A stretch of DNA of 64,000 nt from Amycolatopsis sp. NBRC 101858 (GCF_030269325.1 NZ_BSTD01000009.1:186001-250000), one strand, 5' to 3'. Positions 33,529 to 42,359 are shown, counted from the stretch's first letter. The notes: generated from the letters alone by a model not told the origin. Numbers and translations: made by a program.

Positions 33529-35086
33529 GGCACCGGCCGCGTTCGCCAACCGGCTCGACGAACTGCGCGAGATCAAGGACGCGGCGCGCCGCGGGCCCGA
33601 CGACGCCGCGACGCAGCGCCAGCACGAGCGCGGCAAGCTGACCGCGCACGAGCGGATCGAACTGCTCCTCGACCCGGGTTCCTTCACCGAGCTCGAGGCC
33701 CTGCGCCGGCACCGGGCCACCGGCTTCGGGCTGGAACAACGCCGTCCGCACTCCGACGGCGTCGTCTGCGGCTGGGGCACCGTGGACGGCCGGACGGTCT
33801 TCGTCTACGCCCACGACTTCCGGATCTTCGGCGGCGCGCTCGGCGAGGCGCACGCGCAGAAGATCCACAAGGTGATGGACCTCGCCGAGGCCGCGGGCGC
33901 GCCGCTGGTGTCGCTCAACGACGGCGCCGGGGCCCGGATCCAGGAAGGTGTCACGGCGCTCGCCGGCTACGGCGGCATCTTCCGCCGCAACACCCGCTGC
34001 TCCGGCGTCATCCCGCAGATCTCGGTGATGCTCGGCCCGTGCGCGGGCGGCGCGGCGTACTCGCCCGCGCTGACCGACTTCGTGTTCATGGTCCGCGAGA
34101 CCTCGCAGATGTTCATCACCGGACCCGACGTCGTGCAGGCGGTGACCGGCGAGCAGATCACGCAGAACGGCCTCGGCGGCGCCGACGTGCACGCCGAAAC
34201 CTCCGGCGTCGCCGCGTTCGCCTACGACGACGAGGCGACCTGCCTGGCCGACGTCCGGTACCTGCTTTCCCTGCTGCCGTCCAACAACAACGAGGCGCCG
34301 CCGCACGTGCCGGCCGCCGACCCGCCCGGCCGCCGCACCGACCGGCTGCTCGACGTCGTGCCCACCGATCCCGCCCGCGCCTACGACATCTGCGACGTCA
34401 TCGCGGAGGTCGTCGACGACGGCGAGTTCCTGCAGGTGCATGCCGGCTGGGCCACCAACGTCGTGTGCGCGCTCGCCCGGCTGGACGGCCACGTCGTCGG
34501 GATCGTCGCGAACCAGCCCGCCGTCCTCGCCGGGGTGCTCGACATCGAGGCCAGCGAGAAGGCCGCCCGGTTCGTGCAGACCTGCGACGCGTTCAACATC
34601 CCGCTCGTGACGCTGGTGGACGTCCCCGGCTTCCTGCCCGGCGTCGACCAGGAGCACGGCGGGATCATCCGGCACGGCGCGAAACTGCTCTACGCCTACT
34701 GCAACGCCACCGTGCCGCGCGTGCAGGTGATCCTGCGCAAGGCTTACGGCGGCGCGTACATCGTGATGGACTCGCGGTCGATCGGCACCGACGTCTCGCT
34801 GGCGTGGCCGACGAACGAGATCGCCGTGATGGGGGCCGAGGGCGCCGCGAACGTGATCTTCCGCCGCGAGATCAAGGCGGCCGACGACCCGGACACCGTG
34901 CGGGCGCTGAAGATCAAGGAGTACCGCACCGAGCTGATGCACCCGTACTACGCGGCCGAGCGCGGCCTCGTGGACGACGTGATCGAGCCGGGCGAGACAC
35001 GCGAGCTGCTGATCCGCTCGCTCGCGATGCTCCGCAGCAAGCACGCCGACCTCCCGGCGCGCAAGCACGGGAACCCGCCGGTCTGA
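33521..35086 (+). CDS. Acyl-CoA carboxylase beta subunit (carboxyltransferase)
   Basis: 521 aa from GTG 33521. Typical AccB/PccB: DGAGARIQEGV, GPCAGGAAYSPALTDF, VDVPGFLPGVDQEHGGIIRHGAKLLYAY. Transfers CO2 from biotin to an acyl-CoA in complex with an AccA alpha subunit, which is not encoded here and must come from elsewhere. The segment GGAYIVM carries Ile414 where propionyl-specific S. coelicolor PccB has Asp422 (AccB there has Ile); published work links Ile to acceptance of acetyl- as well as propionyl-CoA. This fits supply of malonyl-CoA, the extender used by all three ATs seen downstream. Stop and next start overlap (TGATG). Confidence 0.92.
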   Translation: MSEAPAAFANRLDELREIKDAARRGPDDAATQRQHERGKLTAHERIELLLDPGSFTELEALRRHRATGFGLEQRRPHSDGVVCGWGTVDGRTVFVYAHDFRIFGGALGEAHAQKIHKVMDLAEAAGAPLVSLNDGAGARIQEGVTALAGYGGIFRRNTRCSGVIPQISVMLGPCAGGAAYSPALTDFVFMVRETSQMFITGPDVVQAVTGEQITQNGLGGADVHAETSGVAAFAYDDEATCLADVRYLLSLLPSNNNEAPPHVPAADPPGRRTDRLLDVVPTDPARAYDICDVIAEVVDDGEFLQVHAGWATNVVCALARLDGHVVGIVANQPAVLAGVLDIEASEKAARFVQTCDAFNIPLVTLVDVPGFLPGVDQEHGGIIRHGAKLLYAYCNATVPRVQVILRKAYGGAYIVMDSRSIGTDVSLAWPTNEIAVMGAEGAANVIFRREIKAADDPDTVRALKIKEYRTELMHPYYAAERGLVDDVIEPGETRELLIRSLAMLRSKHADLPARKHGNPPV

Positions 35087-35259
35087 TGGGCGAGCCGGTG
35101 GTGCGGGTCCTGCGCGGCGCGCCGGACGAGACGGAACTGGCGGCGCTGGTGGCGGTCCTGGCCGCGATCGGCGCTCCACCGGCCGCGCCGGAACCGCCGA
35201 AGCCCGCGCGTCCCCGTCGCCGGCCCCGGTTCCGGCCGGCGACGAGCTGGCGCAGCTGA
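35086..35259 (+). CDS. Acyl-CoA carboxylase epsilon subunit (AccE-like), 57 aa
   Basis: ATG 35086 shares its A with the carboxylase stop. The product begins PVVRVLRGAPDETELAALVA, the conserved core of the epsilon subunit, followed by a Pro/Arg-rich linker and ending SWR. Epsilon subunits of S. coelicolor and mycobacteria bind the beta subunit and raise carboxylase activity. A dedicated beta/epsilon pair in a polyketide cluster implies local control of extender-unit supply. It ends 4 bp from the convergent response regulator. Confidence 0.8.
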   Translation: MGEPVVRVLRGAPDETELAALVAVLAAIGAPPAAPEPPKPARPRRRPRFRPATSWRS

Positions 35260-35263
35260 GCTG

Positions 35264-35917
35264 TCAGGTCCGGACCGTCGTACTGTCCAAATAGGTCAGC
35301 ACCGCGCGGATGCGGCGGTTCTGGTCGCGGCTGGCTTCGAGGCCGAGTTTCGCGAAGATGTTGCTGATGTGGTTCTCCACCGCTCCCTGCGTCACCACCA
35401 GGTCCTTCGCGATGGCCGCGTTCGACAGGCCCTGCGCCATCAGCCCGAGGACCTCGGTCTCGCGCGCCGTCAGGCCTTCCAGGGGGTCGCGGTTGCGGGA
35501 CAGCATCTGGGCGACGACGTCGGGGTCGATCGCCGATCCGCCGCCGGCCACCCGCCGGACCGCCTCGAGGAAGTCGGCCACGTCGGCGACGCGTTCCTTC
35601 AGCAGGTAACCGACGCCGGAGGTGCCTTCCCCGATCAGCTCGACCGCGTAGCTGCCTTCCACGTACTGCGAAACCACCAGGACCGGCAGCCCCGGGACCT
35701 CCTTGCGCGCCGCGATCGCGGCGCGGATGCCCTCGTCGGTGAACGTCGGGGGCATCCGGACGTCGGCGATGACGAGGTCCGGCTGGTGCTCGCGGACGGC
35801 GACGAGCAGGTCGTCGCCGTTGGACACGGCGGCCGCGGTCTCGATGCCGACGTCGGCGAGGAGGCTCTGCACCCCGGCCCGCAGCAGGACCGAATCTTCG
35901 GCGATGACGACACGCAT
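35264..35917 (-). CDS. NarL/LuxR-type response regulator of the cluster
   Basis: 217 aa from ATG 35917 (GGGAG 7 nt upstream). GTG 35938 would make a GTGA overlap with the kinase stop and add seven residues. Receiver: IAEDSVLLRAG, phospho-Asp in DLVIADVRMPPTF, Lys in YLLKERVADV. LuxR domain: LTARETEVLGLMAQGLSNAAIAKDLVVTQGAVENH. Third gene of the glycosyltransferase-kinase-regulator operon, so it is embedded in the biosynthetic cluster and is a candidate regulator of the AGGGG promoters. Confidence 0.9.
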   Translation of the reverse strand: MRVVIAEDSVLLRAGVQSLLADVGIETAAAVSNGDDLLVAVREHQPDLVIADVRMPPTFTDEGIRAAIAARKEVPGLPVLVVSQYVEGSYAVELIGEGTSGVGYLLKERVADVADFLEAVRRVAGGGSAIDPDVVAQMLSRNRDPLEGLTARETEVLGLMAQGLSNAAIAKDLVVTQGAVENHISNIFAKLGLEASRDQNRRIRAVLTYLDSTTVRT

Positions 35918-35934
35918 TTCGCTCTCCCGGGAGT

Positions 35935-37050
35935 TCACCAGCGGACGGGCAGGTCGGCGCGCACCACCGTGGGCCCGCCCACCGGGCTGACCACGGTGAG
36001 CACGCCGTCGATGGTCGCGGCCCGGTCGGCGAGCCCGGCCAGGCCGCCGCCGGGCCGGACGGAGGCACCGCCGTGCCCGTTGTCGACGATCTCGACGACC
36101 ACGGTCTCGTCGTCACGGGTCACGCACACCGACGCGCGGTCGGCGCCGGCGTGCTTGGTGATGTTGGTCAGCGTCTCGCTGACGATGAAGTACGTCGTGG
36201 TCTCCACCGGCGCCGGCGGGCGCGGGTCGACCTTCACCTCGACGTCCACCGGGATCGGCATCCGCGCGGTGAGCGACGACAGGGCCGCGTCCAGGCCGCG
36301 GTCCTGCAGCACCGGCGGGTAGATCCCGCGGGCGAGGTCGCGCAGCTCGGACACCGCGAGCTTGGCGTCCGCGTGCGCCGCGCCGATCAGCTCGCGCACG
36401 GCGATCGGGTCGTCGAGATCGAGTTTCAGCTGGGCGCGGCCCAGGCTCATTGCGACCGACACCAGCCGCTGCTGCGCGCCGTCGTGCAGGTCGCGTTCGA
36501 TGCGCCGGCGCTCGGCCTCGACGGCGTCGACGCCGCGGGCGCGCGAGTCGCTCAGCTGCCGGGTCCGGGCTTCCAGCTGCGCCGTGCGGTCCGGGCCCAG
36601 CATCGACGCCGTCAGCGCGGCGTGCAGGGCGCCGATCCGCGGCGCGACGAAGATCCCGAACGGCGGCACGGCTACCGAGACGATCCCGGCGACGAACTCC
36701 ACGATGCCCAGCGGGAAGGCGAGCAGCACGTAGTTCACCTCGCGCCAGGTGGCCTGGTCGACCAGCCGGACCTGCCACGTCTGCAGCAGCCCGGGGCCGT
36801 GCTCCCGGCGCCGCGGCGGCGGGACGTCGACGCCGAGCATGGTGCCGACCCAGCGGCGCTCCAAGCGGGCGAAGCTCTGGACCATCGAGGTGGCGGTGAT
36901 CAGGATCGGGATGCCGACCCACAGCATGGTGGTCGCGATCCCGAGCAGCATGGTGACCAGCGTGACCACGAAGGCGGCGATCCGCAGCGGCAGGCTCCCG
37001 ATGAGGAAGCCGATGGTGCGCACCACCTTCGGGCGCGGGGTCACCGGCAT
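35935..37050 (-). CDS. Sensor histidine kinase of the cluster
   Basis: 371 aa from ATG 37050. Two membrane pairs (about 20-60: LPLRIAAFVVTLVTMLLGIATTML; about 105-150: YVLLAFPLGIVEFVAGIVSV) with a putative sensor domain like the DUF-type kinases of actinomycetes, phospho-His in RRIERDLHDGAQQRL, N-box TLTNITKHAG, G1 EIVDNGHGG and G2 GGGLAGLADR. Its first 10 bp overlap the glycosyltransferase gene, so it is co-expressed with a biosynthetic enzyme, which suggests it senses the product or a related signal. Confidence 0.9.
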   Translation of the reverse strand: MPVTPRPKVVRTIGFLIGSLPLRIAAFVVTLVTMLLGIATTMLWVGIPILITATSMVQSFARLERRWVGTMLGVDVPPPRRREHGPGLLQTWQVRLVDQATWREVNYVLLAFPLGIVEFVAGIVSVAVPPFGIFVAPRIGALHAALTASMLGPDRTAQLEARTRQLSDSRARGVDAVEAERRRIERDLHDGAQQRLVSVAMSLGRAQLKLDLDDPIAVRELIGAAHADAKLAVSELRDLARGIYPPVLQDRGLDAALSSLTARMPIPVDVEVKVDPRPPAPVETTTYFIVSETLTNITKHAGADRASVCVTRDDETVVVEIVDNGHGGASVRPGGGLAGLADRAATIDGVLTVVSPVGGPTVVRADLPVRW

Positions 37051-38303
37051 CGCGCGATCCGTTCCAGCTCCGGCACGAGGTCGTCCAGGGTCGGCGTGGC
37101 CAGCATCTCGTCGCGGACCTCGAGCGCGCAGTCCCGGAAGGACGGTTCCTCCAGCAGCCGGTTCAGTCCACTTCGGACGGATTGCGGCGTGACGTCCTCG
37201 AGGTCGAGCACCAGGCCGTTGCCGCGCTTCTCCTGCGCGACGGCGGAGACCCGCTCGCTCCAGGTGGTGCCGGGGATGACGAGCTGCGGGACGCCGTTGA
37301 CGACCGCGTTGCCGATCGTCGCGCCGCCGCCCTGGTGGATGATGGCCGAGCAGCTCGCGAGGAGCTCGTTCATCGGCACGAAGTCCACCGCGCGCACGTT
37401 GTCGGGGATCTTCTTCACCGACGCCAGCTGGGACGCGTTGAGCGTCGCGATCACCTCGACGTCGAGGTCCGCGAGCCCGTCGAGCAGGTCGGCCACCGAC
37501 GTCTCCTCGACGCCGAGCACCTGCCGGTTGGAGATGCCCAGGGTCAGCATGACCCGCCGGCGCTCCGGCTTTTCCAGCACCCAGCGGGGGATGGCCATCG
37601 GCTTGTTCTGCGGGATGAACCGCGCCGGCACGTAGTCGACGTCGACGCCGCCGTAGCGCAGGTAGGACGGGTGGCAGTCGAGGGTCTTGACGCCGTGGCG
37701 CAGGGACTCGTCGTAGGAGGCGCCGAACCGGCCGACCGCGGCGGACATCCATTCGACGAACGGGTCCGGTGTCGTGTCCTCGGGGTGATTCGCTCTGAGG
37801 TCCCGGTACTGCGCGGCGATCCGCGCCGTCTGGTCGGCCGCGTACATCATCCGCAGGTGCGGGACGCCGAGGGCGTGCGCGACGATCGGGGCGGCGTAGA
37901 TCATCGGGTCCCACACGACCAGGTCGGGCTGCCAACCCTTCGCGAAGCGCACCAGCTCGTCGAGCAGCGAGTCCGGGGTGGTCCAGCGGAAGACCTCGAC
38001 CCAGTGCTCGTAGACGGTGCGGACGTACTCCTCGGTGTAGCGCTCCGGCCGGCTCTCGGAGATGCGGAAGCCGCCCTGCATGGCGTTGTCGCCGTCCATC
38101 TGCAGCTGCCGGTGGCGGGCGATGTCGAGCTCGTCGCCGAACCACATCGCGTCGAGGCCGGTTTCGGCGAACGACGCCACCTCGCGCGGGTTGCACTGGC
38201 CGACGAAGCGCACCTCGTGCCCGGCCGCGGCGAGCGCCCAGCCCACCGGGGCCATGCTGTAGACGTGCGTCCTCGTCGGGAACACCATCATCATGACGCG
38301 CAT
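37041..38303 (-). CDS. Macrolide-type glycosyltransferase (GT1, EryCIII/DesVII/VinC-like)
   Basis: 420 aa. GT-B fold of the antibiotic glycosyltransferases: N-terminal MMMVFPTRTHVYSMAPVGWALAAAGHEVRFVG and C-terminal nucleotide-sugar site VRAVDFVPMNELLASCSAIIHQGGGATIGNAVVNGVPQLVIPGTTWSE. Members attach TDP-deoxysugars to macrolides and macrolactams; VinC adds vicenisamine. Many EryCIII-type members need a P450-like helper, and none is visible next to it. No deoxysugar biosynthesis genes occur in the window, so they lie further right or elsewhere. Divergent from the VinJ-like gene. Confidence 0.9.
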   Translation of the reverse strand: MRVMMMVFPTRTHVYSMAPVGWALAAAGHEVRFVGQCNPREVASFAETGLDAMWFGDELDIARHRQLQMDGDNAMQGGFRISESRPERYTEEYVRTVYEHWVEVFRWTTPDSLLDELVRFAKGWQPDLVVWDPMIYAAPIVAHALGVPHLRMMYAADQTARIAAQYRDLRANHPEDTTPDPFVEWMSAAVGRFGASYDESLRHGVKTLDCHPSYLRYGGVDVDYVPARFIPQNKPMAIPRWVLEKPERRRVMLTLGISNRQVLGVEETSVADLLDGLADLDVEVIATLNASQLASVKKIPDNVRAVDFVPMNELLASCSAIIHQGGGATIGNAVVNGVPQLVIPGTTWSERVSAVAQEKRGNGLVLDLEDVTPQSVRSGLNRLLEEPSFRDCALEVRDEMLATPTLDDLVPELERIARCR

Positions 38304-38394
38304 CGACGCACTCTCCGAACTCGGGGGCGAAACACCGCTACAAGGGAAAAGGTAGTGGCGGCGCGCCGTCCGGCCGACCCGGCAACGCGGCGGT

Positions 38395-38411
38395 AGGGGT
38401 CGAGAACCCCT
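38395..38411. promoter_or_regulatory. Inverted AGGGGT/ACCCCT repeat upstream of the glycosyltransferase
   Basis: AGGGGT (38395-38400) and ACCCCT (38406-38411) with a 5-nt spacer, in the 283-bp divergent region between the glycosyltransferase and VinJ-like genes. It uses the same half-site as the other cluster promoters but lies further from any -10-like element. Confidence 0.5.
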
Positions 38412-38487
38412 GTTCCGCCACGGATTCCTTCCCCCACGCGACGCGGTGCGCTAGGCAGGGCGAGCAGGGTTTGGAACGGCTTTAGAT

Positions 38488-38530
38488 GCCCCTTAGGGGC
38501 TGGATCCGGCGGGCCCGCGGCGGCTAGACA
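38488..38530 (+). promoter_or_regulatory. Cluster promoter 2: GCCCCTTAGGGGC palindrome and -10
   Basis: A perfect 13-nt palindrome GCCCCTTAGGGGC (38488-38500); 24 nt later TAGACA (38525-38530) can serve as -10. The message would begin near 38537 and the VinJ-like start is 38587, so an ATG at 38530 cannot be the start. Confidence 0.55.
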
Positions 38531-38586
38531 TGAACGTGGGTCCGGCCGCGTGCGCCGGGGGTGAGGGAAACGAAGAGGTGATGAGC

Positions 38587-39537
38587 ATGGCCGTGGCACC
38601 GATCGCGAAGGGCTGGGTTCCCTTCGGCGGGTACCGCACCTGGTACCGGGTCACCGGTACCACCGGGGGCGAGCTGCCCGCCGTCGTCGTGGTGCACGGC
38701 GGGCCGGGCAGCACGCACGACTACCTGCTGAACCTCTGCTCGCTCGCCGAGCACGGGTTCCCGGTCGTGCACTACGACCAGCTGGGCAGCGGTGGTTCGA
38801 CCCGGCTGCCGGGCCAGGACCCGGGGTTCTGGACGCCGGAGCTGTTCGGCGACGAGCTGGACAACCTGGTGCAGCACCTGGGCATCGAGGACAACTACGT
38901 CCTCTTCGGACAGTCGTGGGGCGGCCTGGTCGTCGCACGGCACGCCGCGCAGCGCCCGGACGGGCTGCGCGGGCTGGTGATCGCCGACTCGCCGGCGTCG
39001 TACCCGCTGTGGCGCCAGGAGATGGACGTGCTGCGCGCCCAGCTGCCGCCGGGCGTCGACGACCAGCTGCGGGCGCACGAAGCCGCCGGCACCACCGACG
39101 CGCCGGAGTACTTCGAGCTGATGCGCGCGTTCTACGACCGGCACGTCTGCCGCGTGCTGCCGTGGCCGGCCGACTACCTGGCCTCGTTCATGGAGATGGC
39201 CGACGACAACACCGTCTACGCCACGATGAACGGCCCGAGCGAGTTCACCGTCAGCGGCACGCTCAAGGACTACTCGGTGATCGAGTACCTCGACGACATC
39301 GAGGCACCGACGCTGCTCGTGTCCGGGCGGCACGACGAAGCCACCCCCGTCACGATCCAGCCGTACTTCGACCGGATCCACGACGTGCGCTGGGAGATCT
39401 TCGAAGACTCCAGCCACGTCCCCCACCTCGAGGAGCCCGAACGGTTCCGCGAAGTCCTGCTGGGATTCCTCCAGGACATCCAGCCCACCGCACCCGCGAG
39501 CCGGGTCGCCGAACGAGAGGTCGCCAGCCATGGATGA
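38587..39537 (+). CDS. Proline iminopeptidase-type amide hydrolase (VinJ-like)
   Basis: 316 aa from ATG 38587, with GAGG 8 nt upstream; in-frame ATGs at 38581 and 38530 are less suitable. Alpha/beta hydrolase of peptidase family S33: oxyanion motif HGGPGSTHDY, Ser in FGQSWGGLVVA, Asp in VSGRHDEATP and His in EDSSHVPHLEEP. In vicenistatin biosynthesis VinJ removes the terminal alanyl group that protects the amine of the polyketide before macrolactam closure. Found here with VinK-, VinM- and VinN-like genes, so the same role is likely. Overlaps the next gene by 8 bp. Confidence 0.88.
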   Translation: MAVAPIAKGWVPFGGYRTWYRVTGTTGGELPAVVVVHGGPGSTHDYLLNLCSLAEHGFPVVHYDQLGSGGSTRLPGQDPGFWTPELFGDELDNLVQHLGIEDNYVLFGQSWGGLVVARHAAQRPDGLRGLVIADSPASYPLWRQEMDVLRAQLPPGVDDQLRAHEAAGTTDAPEYFELMRAFYDRHVCRVLPWPADYLASFMEMADDNTVYATMNGPSEFTVSGTLKDYSVIEYLDDIEAPTLLVSGRHDEATPVTIQPYFDRIHDVRWEIFEDSSHVPHLEEPERFREVLLGFLQDIQPTAPASRVAEREVASHG

Positions 39538-40489
39538 GGCCACCCGGCCGGGATCGGCGGTCGTCTTCCCCGGGATGAGCCCTTGTCGCTTCGCCGACTT
39601 CGGCAAGTTCCTGCTCATCAACCCCTTCGCCCGCAGGCTGATCTCGCAGGCGAACGACCGGCTCGGCTATTCGCTGGTCGACCGCTTCCGCGAGACCGAG
39701 GGCGACTACTCGTCCTACGCCCAGGTCGGGTTCATGCTCACCTGCGTCGCCCTGGCCCAGTGGGCCGAGGAGGAGCAGGGGATGAGCCCCGACTACTGCG
39801 CCGGCCCGAGCTTCGGCGAGAAGCCGGCCAGCGTGTACGCCGGGTCGCTGACCTTCCCGGACGCGGTGTGGATGACGGCGGAGCTCGCCCGCTGCCTCAC
39901 CGAGTTCTTCGCGACGGAGTACACCGACGTCGTGACGCACTCGTTCGTCCGGACCCCGGAGGAAAAGCTCACCGACGCCCTGTCCCAGCTGGAGGCGAAG
40001 GGCGAGTGGTTCGACATCTCGTGCTACATCGACCACGACTTCTACATGGTCTCGCTGCGCGAGCGGAACCTCGACTGGCTCAAGCAGACGGTCCGGAGCA
40101 TGGGCGGGCTCTCCCTCTACACGATGCGGCCGCCGTTGCACTCGCGTGCGTTCGGCGCGCTGCGCCGCAAGGCGGAGGACGAGGTGCTCGGCGACCTCGA
40201 GTTCCACGACCCGCTGCTGCCGATCGTCGCCGACCAGGACGGTGAGGTCCTGCGCAGCGGCGAGCAGGTGCGCACGATGCTGCTCGACAGCATCGTCAAA
40301 CCGCTGCGCTGGCCGGACGTCGTCTCGACGCTGGCGGACAACGGCGTGCGCAAGCTCTGGATCGCGGGGCCGGACACGCTGTTCGGGCGCGTCCGCGTCA
40401 CCACGAGCCGCTTCGAGGTGGTCACGGTGAACCCGCGGATGGCCCTGCAGCCCCGCCGCCGGGGAGCAGGACCGTCGCGGGTCAGCTAG
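39530..40489 (+). CDS. Trans-acyltransferase moving the starter to the PKS loading ACP (VinK-like)
   Basis: 319 aa. Malonyltransferase-like fold: the start AVVFPGMSPCRFADFGKFL resembles the FabD/AT GQGSQ region, and the catalytic Ser94 sits in GPSFGEK, with Pro in place of the usual His before Ser. VinK transfers the dipeptidyl group (aminoacyl-3-aminoisobutyrate) from the stand-alone ACP VinL to the loading ACP of the first PKS. The loading ACP is at the N-terminus of the PKS at 48242. The last 8 bp overlap the convergent ACP gene. Confidence 0.88.
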   Translation: MDEATRPGSAVVFPGMSPCRFADFGKFLLINPFARRLISQANDRLGYSLVDRFRETEGDYSSYAQVGFMLTCVALAQWAEEEQGMSPDYCAGPSFGEKPASVYAGSLTFPDAVWMTAELARCLTEFFATEYTDVVTHSFVRTPEEKLTDALSQLEAKGEWFDISCYIDHDFYMVSLRERNLDWLKQTVRSMGGLSLYTMRPPLHSRAFGALRRKAEDEVLGDLEFHDPLLPIVADQDGEVLRSGEQVRTMLLDSIVKPLRWPDVVSTLADNGVRKLWIAGPDTLFGRVRVTTSRFEVVTVNPRMALQPRRRGAGPSRVS

Positions 40490-40727
40490 CGGGCTGCAGG
40501 GCGGCCAGCGTGGTCCACAGCCGGCCGGGGTTCTCGAACGTCTCCAGGTTCAGGGCGTCGTCCTCGAACCGCACGTTGTAGCTCTGCTCCAGCACGGAGA
40601 GCAGCTCAACGGTGGCGAGCGAGTCCAGCCCGTACTCCCGCAGCGGCGTCTCGGCGGTCAGCGCCTCCTCGGCGGGCAGGAAGGGGAGGTACGAGCGCAG
40701 CGTCTCGTCGAAAGTGCTGTCCCACAT
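40482..40727 (-). CDS. Stand-alone acyl carrier protein (VinL-like)
   Basis: 81 aa. One carrier domain with phosphopantetheine Ser36 in EYGLDSLATVELL. It should carry 3-methylaspartate, then 3-aminoisobutyrate, then the aminoacyl dipeptide during starter assembly. It is the only starter gene on the minus strand and is tail-to-tail with the VinK-like gene. Its promoter lies in the 128-bp spacer shared with the VinM-like gene; a CCTAGCGAT segment upstream of the GGAG ribosome site could hold a -10. Confidence 0.9.
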   Translation of the reverse strand: MWDSTFDETLRSYLPFLPAEEALTAETPLREYGLDSLATVELLSVLEQSYNVRFEDDALNLETFENPGRLWTTLAALQPAS

Positions 40728-40855
40728 GGCTACTCCGGATCGCTAGGTTGGGATCTACCGAGAGGAAACCGACCGCCCGGTTCGGTTTTGGACTCTACCG
40801 CGCGTCGCCGTCCCGGATGACGCATCGGCACCCCTATTTCACGCGGAGGACGATG

Positions 40856-42346
40856 ATGGACACGGGTCTTACGGGTGGGCCGCACACGCGGTTCCTGCGC
40901 GGTCTCGAACGCTCCGGCGGCGGCGTGGCCGTCCACGTGGGCGACCAGACCCTCACCTACGACCGGCTGCACGAGCTGGCCCTGCTGTGGGGAGGTGCGC
41001 TGGCCGAGACCGGCGCCCGCACCGTAGGGGTCCTGGCGGGCAAGGGGGTCACGGCCTACGCGGGGATCCTGGCCGGGCTGTACGCCGGTGCCACGATCGT
41101 CCCGCTGCGCCCGGACTTCCCGGCCGCGCGGACCGCCCAGATGGTCGAGGCCGCCGGGATCGACACGATCGTCGCCGACGAGCGCGGTCTCGCGGTGGTG
41201 CCGGACGGGGTGCCCGTGCTGGCGCCGGAGTGCGGTGACCGGCCGCGGGCTTCACAGGCTCTGTCGGGGCCGCTGGCGCCCGCCGACACGTCGTACGTGC
41301 TGTTCACGTCGGGTTCGACCGGGCGCCCCAAGGGCGTGCGGATCGGGCGCGCGGCGCTCGACCACTACTTCGGCCTGCTGGACGAGCGGTACGACTTCAC
41401 CCCGGACGACGTGTTCTCGCAGACGTTCGACCTGAACTTCGACTGCGCGATGTTCGACCTGTTCTGCGCGTGGGGCGCGGGCGCGCCGGCGGTGGTGCTG
41501 CCGGGCGGGGCGTACCGGAACCTGCCGCGGTTCGCGGCCGAGCGCGGGCTCACCGTGTGGTTCTCGACGCCGAGCGCGATCGACCTGGTCCGCCGCACCG
41601 GCGGCCTGACCCCGGGTGCGCTGCCGGGCCTGCGGTGGAGCTTCTTCGCGGGCGAGGCGCTGACGGTCCGCGACACGGCCGACTGGCGGGCCGCGGCGTC
41701 GTCGTCGATCGTGGAGAACCTGTACGGCCCCACCGAGCTGACGGTGACGGTGTCGGGGTACCGCTGGGACGACGTCGAGACGCCGCGGGTCGCGGTGAAC
41801 GGCGTGGTGCCGATCGGCGAGGTGCACGCGGGGCACGACTACCTGCTCTTGGACGAAGACGCCGGCGAAGGCGAGCTGTGCATCGCCGGACCGCAGATGA
41901 CCCCGGGCTACCTCGACCCGGCCGACGAGCGGGGCCGGTTCCTCGAGCGGGACGGCAAGCGCTTCTACCGCACGGGTGACCGCGTCCGCCGGCTCGGCGG
42001 CGCGGACCTGGCCTACCTCGGGCGGCTGGACTCCCAGGTGCAGGTGCTCGGCTGGCGCGTCGAGCTGACGGAGGTCGAGCACGCCCTGCGCGACTGCGGC
42101 GTCCAGGACGTGGTGGCGCTCGGCGTCGCCGGGGACGCGGGGACCGAGCTGTTCGTGTTCTACACCGGCGGCGAGCGGCCGGTGCTCGAGATGGTGCGCG
42201 CGCTGCGGGCGGTGCTGCCGGAGGGCGTGATTCCGCGGCACTACCGGCACGTCGACGAGTTCCCGCTCAACTCCAACCGCAAGATCGACCGCAAGACCCT
42301 CGCGGCGCGGGCCGCCGAGATCCTGGCCCCGGTCCCCGTGGGCTGA
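40856..42346 (+). CDS. Amino acid adenylation enzyme adding the protecting residue (VinM-like)
   Basis: 496 aa from ATG 40856, with GGAGGA 5 nt upstream; ATG 40853 is an alternative. ANL-family motifs: A3 LFTSGSTGRPKGV, A5 NLYGPTELTV, A7 FYRTGDRVRR, A8 LGRLDSQVQVLGWRVELTEVE and A10 FPLNSNRKIDRK with catalytic Lys. Stand-alone, without carrier or condensation domains. In the vicenistatin pathway VinM activates L-alanine and attaches it to the amine of 3-aminoisobutyryl-VinL. The A4 region (TFDLNFDCAMFDLF) keeps the Asp that binds the amino group. A strong terminator follows. Confidence 0.88.
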   Translation: MDTGLTGGPHTRFLRGLERSGGGVAVHVGDQTLTYDRLHELALLWGGALAETGARTVGVLAGKGVTAYAGILAGLYAGATIVPLRPDFPAARTAQMVEAAGIDTIVADERGLAVVPDGVPVLAPECGDRPRASQALSGPLAPADTSYVLFTSGSTGRPKGVRIGRAALDHYFGLLDERYDFTPDDVFSQTFDLNFDCAMFDLFCAWGAGAPAVVLPGGAYRNLPRFAAERGLTVWFSTPSAIDLVRRTGGLTPGALPGLRWSFFAGEALTVRDTADWRAAASSSIVENLYGPTELTVTVSGYRWDDVETPRVAVNGVVPIGEVHAGHDYLLLDEDAGEGELCIAGPQMTPGYLDPADERGRFLERDGKRFYRTGDRVRRLGGADLAYLGRLDSQVQVLGWRVELTEVEHALRDCGVQDVVALGVAGDAGTELFVFYTGGERPVLEMVRALRAVLPEGVIPRHYRHVDEFPLNSNRKIDRKTLAARAAEILAPVPVG

Positions 42347-42359
42347 TCGAGCCCGGCAC

